Positions 8,448 through 15,839 of a stretch of 24,831 bases of DNA are shown here, in pieces. Source of the DNA: Acidaminococcaceae bacterium (GTDB lineage: Bacteria > Bacillota > Negativicutes > Acidaminococcales > Acidaminococcaceae); contig DOSQ01000069.1 of assembly GCA_003512125.1 (NCBI GenBank), positions 995 to 25,825 on the forward strand, read 5' to 3'. The notes under the pieces are model-generated. The model saw only the letters and a list, made by a program, of their open reading frames with translations, was not told the DNA's origin and made no database searches. The number at the start of each line of letters is the position of its first letter. Positions within the stretch are counted from its first letter, which is position 1. A program made the position numbers and the translations under genes.

Positions 8448-10076
8448 TCACATCGTCTGTTTTCGTAAATCGGAACCCAGGGCCCGGACTTCGTCTGCTG
8501 ATTCTGTTTCCGTCAGTACGTAGAGGAAGTCACCCGCACGCAGGATAGTGTTTCCTTCCGGTACCAACTGGTCCGGTCCTCGTTTTACGTCTACCAGCAG
8601 CGTATGTTCAGGCCAGGGAATGTCCCTGACCTTTTTGTTTTCGATGATACTTCCGCTGCTGACCGGAACTTCCACGATGTCCCTTTCTTCTTTTATCATG
8701 TCCGGGTCTGGCGTACTGTTATCCTGCAGATTCTTTAGGAGCAAGGCCTCATAGATAGGCTGGCTTCCGCACAGTTGTGCTACGATATACGCAACAGCCG
8801 ATGCGATACCTAAGATCATAAGGTGGGAAAAACTGCCGGTCATCTCGCTGATCAGTACCGTCCCGGTGATGGGGGCCCGTACCGAAGCCGAAAAAAAAGC
8901 GGCCATGGCGATGACGATAACATTGGCAGCATGATTGGCTGCGATCAGTTGAAATGCCAGCAGGAAATGGGCGCAAATGCTGCCTGTCAAAGCACCTAAT
9001 ACCAGCATCGGTAAGAAAAATCCGCCTGGAACGCCGGTTCCGTAGCTGATCAGGGTGAACAGGAACTTTCCCATCAATAAGGCTACAAGGAGCTGCAGGG
9101 GGAAGGTTTTTAACGCCAGTTCGTTGACCAGCAGATTTCCTCCTCCCAGGACCTGGGGCAGGACAAAACCGAGCAGTCCCGCACAAAGCAGTGAAAAGGC
9201 GATTTTATGATATAGGCTCTTAAATATGGAAAGATTATAGAATTTGCTTATGTTTAACAGTCCGGTGTTGAACATTACACCGCCGATTCCGGCGATGATT
9301 GAAATGGCGACTGCGTATAGCAGGTGGGGATAGGGGAAGGGCGGCAGCCCGTAAAAGCTGAAAATAAAACTGCGACCAAATAACAGACGGGAGACAAAGG
9401 TGGCTGTCATGGCTGCTGTCATAGCAGGCAGCAAAACGACAGCGGAAAAGTTGCGATGCAGTTCTTCCAGTGAGAAGATGACGCCGGCCAGTGGTGCGTT
9501 AAAAGCGGCGGCCAGTCCTGCACCGGCTCCACTGGTGATCAGATAACGTTCTTCCATGCGTGAACGTCCCCAGAAACGGCTTACGCCCTGAGCCGTAACA
9601 GCGCCTAACTGGATCGAGGGGCCTTCCCGGCCCAGGGAAAGACCGGCGCCCAATCCAATGACGCCTCCTGCCAGCTTGACCCATAAAATGCGAAACCAGT
9701 TCATCCGCATAAAACCCAGAATGACACCTTTGACCTGGGGGATACCCGAGCCTCCGGCCATGGGTTCATATGTTGTCAGTTTATATAAAATGCCTCCGAT
9801 ACCCAAAAGGGCGACAAACCAGCCTGCTGTATAGATATCAGGCAGCTGCGCCAGCTGTTCGTACAGATTGGTGCGCCATTCTTCTGCTTTTGTCAGCAGA
9901 AAGCGGAACAGACTGATGACGAGGCCCGAAAAGATGCCGACGATAATCCCTTCCCAGAACAATTTGAATTGAAAACTGTTCCAGTGGTTTAAAGACTGAT
10001 ACGTGTTTACAATCTGAGAGCGGGTGGCGGAATCTGCAGTTTTCTTAGTGTTGATTTGGTACTGTTTAATCTGCAT
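8448..10076 (-). CDS. clcA: ClC-family chloride channel/H+-Cl- exchanger with C-terminal RCK tail
   Basis: Membrane protein moving chloride, probably in exchange for protons; 542 residues. The selectivity-filter motifs are present in order: GSGIP at 109-113, GREGP at 149-153 with gating Glu151, and GTGVPGGFFLP in the second half. Glu204/Glu205 in FSLEELHR occupy the place of the internal proton glutamate of E. coli ClC (Glu203). This favours an exchanger over a passive channel. The last 75 or so residues, with VRDIPWPEHTLLVDVKRG and GDFLYVLTE, look like an RCK_C/TrkA-C ligand-binding domain, so transport may be gated by a small ligand. The start at 10076 has an AAGGAA ribosome site and a promoter about 35 bases further upstream. 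In anaerobes such proteins often serve acid resistance, but that is not shown here. Confidence 0.93.
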   Translation of the reverse strand: MQIKQYQINTKKTADSATRSQIVNTYQSLNHWNSFQFKLFWEGIIVGIFSGLVISLFRFLLTKAEEWRTNLYEQLAQLPDIYTAGWFVALLGIGGILYKLTTYEPMAGGSGIPQVKGVILGFMRMNWFRILWVKLAGGVIGLGAGLSLGREGPSIQLGAVTAQGVSRFWGRSRMEERYLITSGAGAGLAAAFNAPLAGVIFSLEELHRNFSAVVLLPAMTAAMTATFVSRLLFGRSFIFSFYGLPPFPYPHLLYAVAISIIAGIGGVMFNTGLLNISKFYNLSIFKSLYHKIAFSLLCAGLLGFVLPQVLGGGNLLVNELALKTFPLQLLVALLMGKFLFTLISYGTGVPGGFFLPMLVLGALTGSICAHFLLAFQLIAANHAANVIVIAMAAFFSASVRAPITGTVLISEMTGSFSHLMILGIASAVAYIVAQLCGSQPIYEALLLKNLQDNSTPDPDMIKEERDIVEVPVSSGSIIENKKVRDIPWPEHTLLVDVKRGPDQLVPEGNTILRAGDFLYVLTETESADEVRALGSDLRKQTM

Positions 10077-10094
10077 AAAAGCGGTTCCTTGTTT

Positions 10095-10110
10095 AGAAAT
10101 AGTTATTTCT
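10095..10110. promoter_or_regulatory. Inverted repeat at the clcA transcription start
   Basis: AGAAATA (10095-10101), a 2-base gap, then TATTTCT (10104-10110) is a perfect 7+7 inverted repeat. It sits just downstream of the clcA -10 box, where a repressor could act. No cognate regulator is known from the window. Confidence 0.3.
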
Positions 10111-10111
10111 T

Positions 10112-10139
10112 ATTATATCATCATTACTCTGACGGGCAA
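10112..10139 (-). promoter_or_regulatory. clcA promoter
   Basis: On the minus strand: TTGCCC (10139-10134), a 16-base spacer and TATAAT (10117-10112). Transcription should start near 10105, inside the adjacent inverted repeat. Confidence 0.7.
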
Positions 10140-10192
10140 TAAGAAAAAATGTATTAAAAAGAGGTATAGATCAACATTTTTAATATTGTTTA

Positions 10193-10201
10193 TGCTATAA
10201 T
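10193..10201 (+). promoter_or_regulatory. Extended -10 promoter of the YigZ-family gene
   Basis: TGCTATAAT has a perfect -10 hexamer plus the TG extension. The transcription start would fall near 10208, immediately before the parS site. No convincing -35 box is seen. Confidence 0.55.
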
Positions 10202-10209
10202 GTTAAAAA

Positions 10210-10225
10210 TGTTTCACGTGAAATT
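10210..10225. promoter_or_regulatory. parS: parS site 1 (ParB centromere)
   Basis: TGTTTCACGTGAAATT matches the widely conserved bacterial parS sequence TGTTTCACGTGAAACA at 14 of 16 positions, including the whole 12-base palindromic core TTTCACGTGAAA. It lies in the 5' leader of the YigZ-family gene, straight after its promoter. ParB would load here and spread over neighbouring DNA during chromosome segregation. Confidence 0.8.
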
Positions 10226-10255
10226 ATCGCTTCGGGAAAGGCGGAAGCGGCCATT

Positions 10256-10882
10256 ATGAAGCTGACGATTGCAAAAGATATGCGGGTGGAACAGATGATA
10301 TCGAAAAGCCGGTTTATCTGTTCCCTGAAAAAAGTGAAAACAGAAGATGAGGCTCAGGAATTTATCAAAGCGGTTAAGAAAGAATTCTGGGATGCCACCC
10401 ATAATTGCAGTGCATATATTATTGACGGACAGCACCAGCGGTCCAGCGATGACGGAGAACCGTCCGGCACGGCGGGTATGCCGATGTTAGGAGTGCTGCG
10501 CAAACAGGAACTGCAACAAGTGGCGGCGGTAGTGACACGGTACTTCGGTGGCATCAAACTAGGGGCCGGCGGATTGGTGCGGGCCTATGCGGGCAGTGTC
10601 GTTCAGGCAATTGAAGCGGCAGGGCTGGCGCAAGAGGTTAAGATGGGACTGTATATTTTTTCCTGTAATCCGGGCGAGGCCGGAAAGATTACAAATTTGC
10701 TGTATCAGCAGCAGTTATTTACATTGACGGATGTTGCATACGGGAACAGAGTGAATTTTACCCTTCGTATGCCGGAAGAGCTGCGAATGAAGGCAGAAGC
10801 ATGGCTGACCGACACACTGCAAAAGCAGACGGAACTGACGGAAGCCGGGTACGAATCCGAAGAGATTCCCTTTAAAGGATAA
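10256..10882 (+). CDS. yigZ: YigZ/IMPACT (UPF0029) family protein
   Basis: Conserved protein of the YigZ/IMPACT family; 208 residues, the usual length for bacteria. In eukaryotes IMPACT modulates translation control by GCN2; the bacterial role is unsettled. The N-terminal domain has SKSRFICSLKKV at residues 16-27, then the family signature from ATHNCSAYIID to DDGEPSGTAGMP, and RYFGGIKLGAGGLVRAY. The C-terminal 70 residues are the DUF1949 ferredoxin-like domain. ATG 10256 is taken as the start because the family alignment begins there, although the ribosome site (AAAGG, about 15 bases upstream) is poor. A PHP-domain gene follows after 61 bases and may be co-transcribed. Confidence 0.9.
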   Translation: MKLTIAKDMRVEQMISKSRFICSLKKVKTEDEAQEFIKAVKKEFWDATHNCSAYIIDGQHQRSSDDGEPSGTAGMPMLGVLRKQELQQVAAVVTRYFGGIKLGAGGLVRAYAGSVVQAIEAAGLAQEVKMGLYIFSCNPGEAGKITNLLYQQQLFTLTDVAYGNRVNFTLRMPEELRMKAEAWLTDTLQKQTELTEAGYESEEIPFKG

Positions 10883-10943
10883 AAAACGAAGGAACAGGTC
10901 TTCAGAGGAGCTTGCATTACATATAATTACGCGGGAGAGTTTT

Positions 10944-11762
10944 ATGCGTGCTGATTTACATATACATACGACGGCATCTGACGGGACATGGGACCCGGCT
11001 CAGGTCATAGCGGCTGTTTGTGCTGAAGGGATTGAAGTGTTTGCCATTTCGGATCATGACAGCGTGGCAAATGTCACAGAGACAAAAAAGCTTGCAGAAG
11101 GCGCAGGGTTACAGTTTATTGCCGGAGTTGAACTGAATGCTACTAAAGATGGCCATAATTATCATATTTTAGGCTACGGTATCGATATAACAAACAAAAC
11201 ATTGCTGGAGCTCTGTCGGCACAATCAGGGGCTGCTGGAACGGAAAGACGATGACAGCATACAGAATCTGATCGCCCGGGGCTGGCCGCTCTCCATGGAA
11301 GAGTTTACTGAGTACTCTTACGATCCGCACCGGGGTGGATGGAAAGCATTAGCGTACCTGCAGGACAAACAGCTTTGCGGAGATGTAAACGACTTTTTCA
11401 GACGTATTTTTACGGCAGAAAACGATCTGGGGTTCCCGGATTTCCCGTCAGTTTCCGAAGTGGTAAAGGTAATCCATCAGGCAGGAGGCCTTGCCCTTTG
11501 CGCCCATCTGGCCAGTGATTTTCACGGTGCAGGCATGCAGGAATACCTGCCCCGGCTGGTGGGTGAGGAACTGGATGGATTTGAGTGTTATCATTCTGGT
11601 CACAGTGCGGAAGACAGCCGTCTGCTGGCTCACTTTTGCCGTCGTCATAAATTGTGTATATCCGGCGGCAGTGACTGCCATGGAAGCTTCGTCCCATCCC
11701 GGCATTTGGGAATTCCTGTAATTGATACAGATTCGTTGTATTTGCCTGTGTTACAACAGTGA
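10944..11762 (+). CDS. PHP-domain phosphoesterase (RNase AM/YciV-like)
   Basis: Metal-dependent phosphoesterase of the PHP superfamily, closest to the YciV/TrpH group, which hydrolyses nucleoside 3',5'-bisphosphates and trims RNA 5' ends. 272 residues, full length for this group. Metal-binding motifs in order are DLHIHT at residues 4-9, SDHD at 37-40, GVEL near 61, HLASDFHG in the middle and SGGSDCHG near the end. All expected His and Asp ligands are visible. GGGAGAG upstream provides a good ribosome site for ATG 10944. It probably shares a transcript with the YigZ-family gene; its stop codon runs directly into a terminator. The exact substrate (pAp-like nucleotide or RNA end) is inferred from family membership. 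Confidence 0.88.
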   Translation: MRADLHIHTTASDGTWDPAQVIAAVCAEGIEVFAISDHDSVANVTETKKLAEGAGLQFIAGVELNATKDGHNYHILGYGIDITNKTLLELCRHNQGLLERKDDDSIQNLIARGWPLSMEEFTEYSYDPHRGGWKALAYLQDKQLCGDVNDFFRRIFTAENDLGFPDFPSVSEVVKVIHQAGGLALCAHLASDFHGAGMQEYLPRLVGEELDGFECYHSGHSAEDSRLLAHFCRRHKLCISGGSDCHGSFVPSRHLGIPVIDTDSLYLPVLQQ

Positions 11763-11791
11763 AAAAAAGCGCGAAATACCGCGCTTTTTTT
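11762..11791. terminator. Bidirectional terminator after the PHP gene
   Basis: An A-tract, AGCGCG (11768-11773), a 6-base loop, CGCGCT (11780-11785) and a T-tract form a classic two-way terminator. It overlaps the PHP stop codon and also serves the convergent small membrane gene. Confidence 0.85.
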
Positions 11792-11820
11792 ATATCATGG
11801 TGATGATTGTTTTCCATATG

Positions 11821-12138
11821 TTAGTTGCCGGATAGGTTCTTCCAGCCTTTGGAAAAATAGTAAATCAGTACAGTATAATACGTAAAGGCGCCTGCTGTCG
11901 TCCGTGAGGAAAGCCAGGAGGGGAAAACCAAAAATGCAAGAATGAGGAAGAGTGCGCTGAAGACGATGCCCAAAACAGACGAAGGCGAAAAATTCTTTGT
12001 AATGAAGGCATTGCGGATGCGCAGTACGGAAAAGAGGCTGTTCCGCGAAGCGAAGATTCCGAAAAAGAAGCCGCTGACAATATATAAAGCTGTGTTAACA
12101 ATCTGGCTGAAAGTTAATCCGTTCAATCCGGGCTGCAT
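11821..12138 (-). CDS. Small hypothetical membrane protein
   Basis: I do not recognise this 105-residue protein. Three hydrophobic stretches are visible, at about residues 10-30, 52-72 and 80-97, suggesting a three-helix membrane protein; KNLSGN ends the chain. A strong GGAGG ribosome site sits 8 bases before ATG 12138, which argues that this frame is the real gene and not the overlapping frames on either strand. It is a single gene between a bidirectional terminator and the divergent CoA transferase gene. No catalytic motif can be seen. Confidence 0.65.
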   Translation of the reverse strand: MQPGLNGLTFSQIVNTALYIVSGFFFGIFASRNSLFSVLRIRNAFITKNFSPSSVLGIVFSALFLILAFLVFPSWLSSRTTAGAFTYYTVLIYYFSKGWKNLSGN

Positions 12139-12208
12139 AAAAATACCTCCGGCTGTTCCATAAGTACTGTAAAAAAGAAAATGTAATACGACACAGTTGT
12201 GTTACAAT

Positions 12209-12221
12209 TATAATATATAAT
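12209..12221 (+). promoter_or_regulatory. Possible promoter of the CoA transferase gene
   Basis: Two overlapping TATAAT hexamers (12209-12214 and 12216-12221) occur in an AT-rich stretch about 45 bases before the gene. No well-spaced -35 box could be assigned, so the choice between them is open. Confidence 0.4.
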
Positions 12222-12263
12222 AAGATCGTATGTAAAACGGAAAACAGAAAGCAGGTGCTTACG

Positions 12264-13421
12264 ATGACAGAGACTGCGTTACAGGGAATAAAGGTAATTG
12301 ATTTTTCACAGTGGCTGCCAGGACAGTATTGCGGAATGGTACTGGCGGATTTCGGGGCTGATGTGATAAAGGTAGAAGGTGTGAAGGGGGATCCCAATCG
12401 TAGTTTTGCACCGCAGCTGGCAGATGGAATGAGCAGCTGGAACCTGGCATTGAACCGTAATAAAAGAGGAATTACCGTTAATCTGAAAACAGAAGAAGGA
12501 AAAGAAATCCTGAAATGTTTATTAAGGCAGGCAGACGTATTTCTGGAGGGGTTTCGCCCCGGCTATCTGCAGTCCAAAGGACTCGGGTACGAAGAAGTAA
12601 AAATGATGAACCCGCGTCTGATTTACTGTTCCATAAGCGGTTTCGGACAGGAGGGAAGGTACAGACAGCAGCCTGCCCACGATTTGAATATTATTGGTCT
12701 TTCCGGCATGAATTTTTTAAACGATAGGAATAAGGTGGCCATCAGCGAGGTACAGGTTTCGGCTATCGGCAGCAGCCTGAACGCGGTTGCGGCTATTTCC
12801 ATGGCACTGTTTGCACGGGAACGAAGCGGGAAAGGACAGTATATCGATGTAAGCCTGTACAATACGGCGTTGAGTATGCAGATTGTTTCTCTGGCCAGCA
12901 TATTGGGCTGCAGGGCGACAGGGGACACACCGTTTGGCCGCCGTGCCCATTATTACGATGTATATCCGACGAAAGACGGGAAATATATCAGTGTAGGTAC
13001 AATTGAACCGAAATTCTGGCAAAAGTTCTGTGATATGATCGAACTGCCGGAGTTAAAGGAGCGGCAGTTCGATTTTGCCCATGAAGATGAAATCACTCAG
13101 ATGATAAGTTCCAGACTTAAAACAAAAACCCGGGATGAATGGGCAGCATTGGCGGAAAACGGTACATTTTGTGTAACGCCGGTATACAGCCCTGAAGAGG
13201 TATTGGATCGGGATATGACTGCAACGTCCGGTATGCTGGAAACGCGGAGAGAAGATATTGGCCCGGTTACGTACCTGCGCTCACCAATGAAACTATCCGG
13301 TACGCCTGCCATTATCCGTTTTCGCGCTCCCTATGCAGGAGAACATAACCGTGAAGTGCTGGAAATGTTGGGTTATACTGAAGAAGTGATTACAGGGTTC
13401 GAAGCAAAAGGAGTTATTTGA
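12264..13421 (+). CDS. CaiB/BaiF-family (class III) CoA transferase
   Basis: Class III CoA transferases move CoA between carboxylic acids, for example formate/oxalate or carnitine compounds; the substrate here is unknown. ATG 12264 is chosen over GTG 12255 because AGGTG at 12253-12257 is a properly spaced ribosome site for it, giving 385 residues. The family fold is clear: GIKVIDFSQW at the start, GADVIKVEG at 31-39, LNRNKRGITVNL near 62-73, LEGFRPG at 94-100, YCSISGFGQEG at 121-131 and RSGKGQYIDVS at 187-197. By position, the catalytic aspartate that forms the CoA-anhydride (Asp169 in formyl-CoA transferase) falls at Ser166 in VSAIGSSLNAV. If so, the chemistry may differ or be lost; this was judged by eye, without a computed alignment. 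It is a lone gene with no partner enzyme beside it. Confidence 0.88.
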   Translation: MTETALQGIKVIDFSQWLPGQYCGMVLADFGADVIKVEGVKGDPNRSFAPQLADGMSSWNLALNRNKRGITVNLKTEEGKEILKCLLRQADVFLEGFRPGYLQSKGLGYEEVKMMNPRLIYCSISGFGQEGRYRQQPAHDLNIIGLSGMNFLNDRNKVAISEVQVSAIGSSLNAVAAISMALFARERSGKGQYIDVSLYNTALSMQIVSLASILGCRATGDTPFGRRAHYYDVYPTKDGKYISVGTIEPKFWQKFCDMIELPELKERQFDFAHEDEITQMISSRLKTKTRDEWAALAENGTFCVTPVYSPEEVLDRDMTATSGMLETRREDIGPVTYLRSPMKLSGTPAIIRFRAPYAGEHNREVLEMLGYTEEVITGFEAKGVI

Positions 13422-13442
13422 AGTCCGCATTTTTGCGGGAGT

Positions 13443-13466
13443 AAACAGGATTCGTATCTGTTTTTA
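13443..13466 (+). terminator. Weak possible terminator after the CoA transferase gene
   Basis: AACAGGAT and ATCTGTT form a 7-pair stem with one bulge around a short loop, and TTTAT follows. It is weak, so transcription may partly read through into the M48 gene. Confidence 0.35.
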
Positions 13467-13491
13467 TGTAAATTAGATGAAGGCAGCAAGG

Positions 13492-13507
13492 AGTTTCACG
13501 TGAAACA
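13492..13507. promoter_or_regulatory. parS: parS site 2, overlapping the M48 gene start
   Basis: AGTTTCACGTGAAACA matches the bacterial parS consensus at 15 of 16 positions and contains a perfect 14-base palindrome (13493-13506). The AAGGAG ribosome site (13488-13493) shares two bases with it, and the GTG start codon (13500-13502) lies in its core. The first codons of the peptidase are therefore written by parS. Confidence 0.88.
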
Positions 13508-14594
13508 TTTATATAAAATAATTCTCACCATGCTCTGTCTATTGGGCATAACCTGTTCTGTCCAGTCAACTGCAGAAGCAGGCATGATCAGTGAGAAGCA
13601 GGAACTGGAAATGGGCAGAGCGGCAGCAGAACAGATAGAAGCACGCTACGGTTTGATCCATGACCCACAGATTACAGAGCGGGTAGACCGTATCGGGCAA
13701 AGCCTGGCGGATGTTTGCGGCCGAAAAAATTTGAAGTTTACCTTTAAAGTGCTGAATACGGAAGAAGTAAACGCTCTTGCCTGTCCCGGGGGGTATATAT
13801 ATGTTTTCAAGGGATTGCTTGATTATATGCCATCTGATGCGGAACTGGCAGGTGTATTGGGCCATGAGATAGGTCATGTGGTAAAACGGCACACGGTACA
13901 TCAGATTGAAAAAAATATGTGGACACAGCTGGTGGCAGTACTAGCCGGAGTTGCTTCCGGCAACGGAGATGTTCTTGCATTAGGGATGGTGGTCGGTGAT
14001 GCGCTGGCTGCCGGATACAGCCGGGCTGATGAAAGTGCTGCTGACCGGGAGGGTTTTGCCTATACAGTAAAAGCCGGTTACAGTCCGTATGCCATGCTGG
14101 TGACCATGCATAAATTGCAGGAACTGGCTGACGAATACGGAAATCCGGGCTGGGGGATTTTTGACAGTCATCCCGATCCGGCGCAGCGTATACGGAATAT
14201 GTATAAGCTGATGGATCCGCTGAGGATTACGCCTTCGCCTGTACAGAACAGCGATGATACGGCAAGTGTGCAGGAAACCTTTGCTGAAAATCAAGGGACA
14301 TGGAATTTCCGGATAACGGAAACCGCAGGCGGCAACAAACCTCTGTACCGGGCTGAGTTGCTGGCTGGAGCCCTGTATCAGGTCAGACAGAAAGAAAAAA
14401 TTGAGCCGTCACATTTTATTGTATTTGAAACAAGTGACAGGGCGGAAATATATTATGAAGATATTCAGCTGCTCGCAGTGTACCGGCAGGACGCGGAAAG
14501 ATTTGGGAGCATTGGAGCCTGCGCTGCGGATTGCGTTGAACAATTCCGGATATGGGCTGACAAGGTTAATTGTACAAAAGCAGTTGCAAAATAA
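13500..14594 (+). CDS. Secreted M48-family zinc metallopeptidase 1
   Basis: Zinc protease of the M48 family, similar to the periplasmic BepA/LoiP enzymes involved in envelope protein quality control. 364 residues starting at GTG 13500, which has AAGGAG six bases upstream. Residues 1-27 are a type I signal peptide (hydrophobic core 5-18, probable cleavage after AEA). The zinc site is HEIGH at 122-126, with third ligand Glu178 in ADESAAD; DSHPDPAQRI follows, as usual for the family. The last 110 or so residues form an extra domain that I do not recognise. Its start region coincides with a parS site, and a second M48 gene follows 94 bases later, so the two are probably related in function. The export signal fits a periplasm, that is, a diderm cell. 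Confidence 0.9.
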   Translation: MKHLYKIILTMLCLLGITCSVQSTAEAGMISEKQELEMGRAAAEQIEARYGLIHDPQITERVDRIGQSLADVCGRKNLKFTFKVLNTEEVNALACPGGYIYVFKGLLDYMPSDAELAGVLGHEIGHVVKRHTVHQIEKNMWTQLVAVLAGVASGNGDVLALGMVVGDALAAGYSRADESAADREGFAYTVKAGYSPYAMLVTMHKLQELADEYGNPGWGIFDSHPDPAQRIRNMYKLMDPLRITPSPVQNSDDTASVQETFAENQGTWNFRITETAGGNKPLYRAELLAGALYQVRQKEKIEPSHFIVFETSDRAEIYYEDIQLLAVYRQDAERFGSIGACAADCVEQFRIWADKVNCTKAVAK

Positions 14595-14688
14595 TAAACA
14601 ATTGGATAAAATTTATAAAAAGGGGTCTTGGTAAAAAAGATTCGCTTTAAAATAGGTAGGTAGATGATTACAGGGGAGAGTGAATACT

Positions 14689-15804
14689 ATGACAAAAGCA
14701 AAGAAATGGGGAAAAAGACTTAAATCCACTATAGCAGTCAGCACTCTGGGAATAGTTTTGGGATTAACCGCTTTACCTGCAGTACCTGCCCATGCCGGCG
14801 TTGTAGGCGGCGTTCTCGGAACTGTTGTGGCGGGAGCGGCTGCGTATCAGCAGCTGGATAAAACAATTGATTACTTTGACAACACAGAGCAGGGGCGGAG
14901 AGAATTATTTGCAGCTTTTCAGGAAAAACAGGGCGTTGTGGATAATCCCTATCTGCAAGGTGTGTTAGACAGGGTGATGAGCAGGGTCAGTGCCGGTATT
15001 GCTGCATCGGATCCCAGCATTAATAAAAAACCGTATCTCTATTTTATTAATGAAGACAAGTCTTTTAACGCAGCTTGTTCCATGGGTCATGTTATGACGG
15101 TCAATCAGGGTCTGTTCGACCTGATTCAGAACGAAGATGAAATTGCTGTCGTCCTGGGACATGAGATGGGACATGGGCAAAAGAACCATGTGGCCAAAGC
15201 TGCCAGGAAACGGCTGATTTCAGCGATCGGGCTCACGGCGATTGCAAATTCGACCGGTGCCGGGGTGCTGAATAATCTGGTTTTAAATGTACTTTCCGGG
15301 CAGATCAATAACGTTCATATCACGAAACCCGGAGAATGGGAAGCGGATAACCTGGCCTTCGATTATATTACGGCTGCCGGATACAATCCGGGCGCTGCCG
15401 CTGCAATCTGGCAGCGGGTAACGGAAGCGTATGGCAAGAATAAGAAGAACTTTGTGGGCGATATTTTCTCACCGTCTGATCATCCGAGCCACCAACAACG
15501 CATCGATAATTATGTAAAGAAGCTGAATGCCATGAGCGGTAAACATGCAACCGCAGAAAAAGGTACCGTTAAGGTAAACGGAAAAGCTTTTGTTGCCCCT
15601 GCAGCCGCTGACGGTATGAGCGGTGCAGAACGGTCCTATTTTGTATTGGGTAATCTGGCGGCTGCTTATCAGAACGGTCATGCAAAAGAGAACGCATATG
15701 TTTCCGGCACTACTGTTATGTTAGGCGCCCAACCTATTATAAAATGTTCTTCCGGCGATCCTTCTGCTTATGAACTGGCAGAACTCTTAAATAAAATCAA
15801 ATAA
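14689..15804 (+). CDS. Secreted M48-family zinc metallopeptidase 2
   Basis: A second exported M48 protease. ATG 14689 is taken as the start because AGGGGAG (14672-14678) is ten bases upstream; the in-frame GTG at 14680 is too close to it. That gives 371 residues. The signal peptide has a basic start (KKWGKRLK), a hydrophobic core and cleavage after AHA at about residue 36. The zinc motif is HEMGH at 158-162 with third ligand Glu216 in GEWEAD, and DHPSHQQRI follows. The C-terminal 90 residues, rich in small residues, are unassigned. It differs clearly from the preceding M48 protein outside the zinc motifs, so it is an old duplication or independent acquisition, not a recent copy. A cyclase-family gene follows 35 bases downstream. 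Confidence 0.9.
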   Translation: MTKAKKWGKRLKSTIAVSTLGIVLGLTALPAVPAHAGVVGGVLGTVVAGAAAYQQLDKTIDYFDNTEQGRRELFAAFQEKQGVVDNPYLQGVLDRVMSRVSAGIAASDPSINKKPYLYFINEDKSFNAACSMGHVMTVNQGLFDLIQNEDEIAVVLGHEMGHGQKNHVAKAARKRLISAIGLTAIANSTGAGVLNNLVLNVLSGQINNVHITKPGEWEADNLAFDYITAAGYNPGAAAAIWQRVTEAYGKNKKNFVGDIFSPSDHPSHQQRIDNYVKKLNAMSGKHATAEKGTVKVNGKAFVAPAAADGMSGAERSYFVLGNLAAAYQNGHAKENAYVSGTTVMLGAQPIIKCSSGDPSAYELAELLNKIK

Positions 15805-15839
15805 CCATGATCTGTCTGTCATCAAGGAGGTATAATGTG

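Noticed and set aside
14401..14634. Plus-strand 77-codon frame overlapping the end of the first M48 gene
   Set aside because: No convincing ribosome site or recognisable motif, and the M48 frame runs intact through it; no sign of a frameshift.
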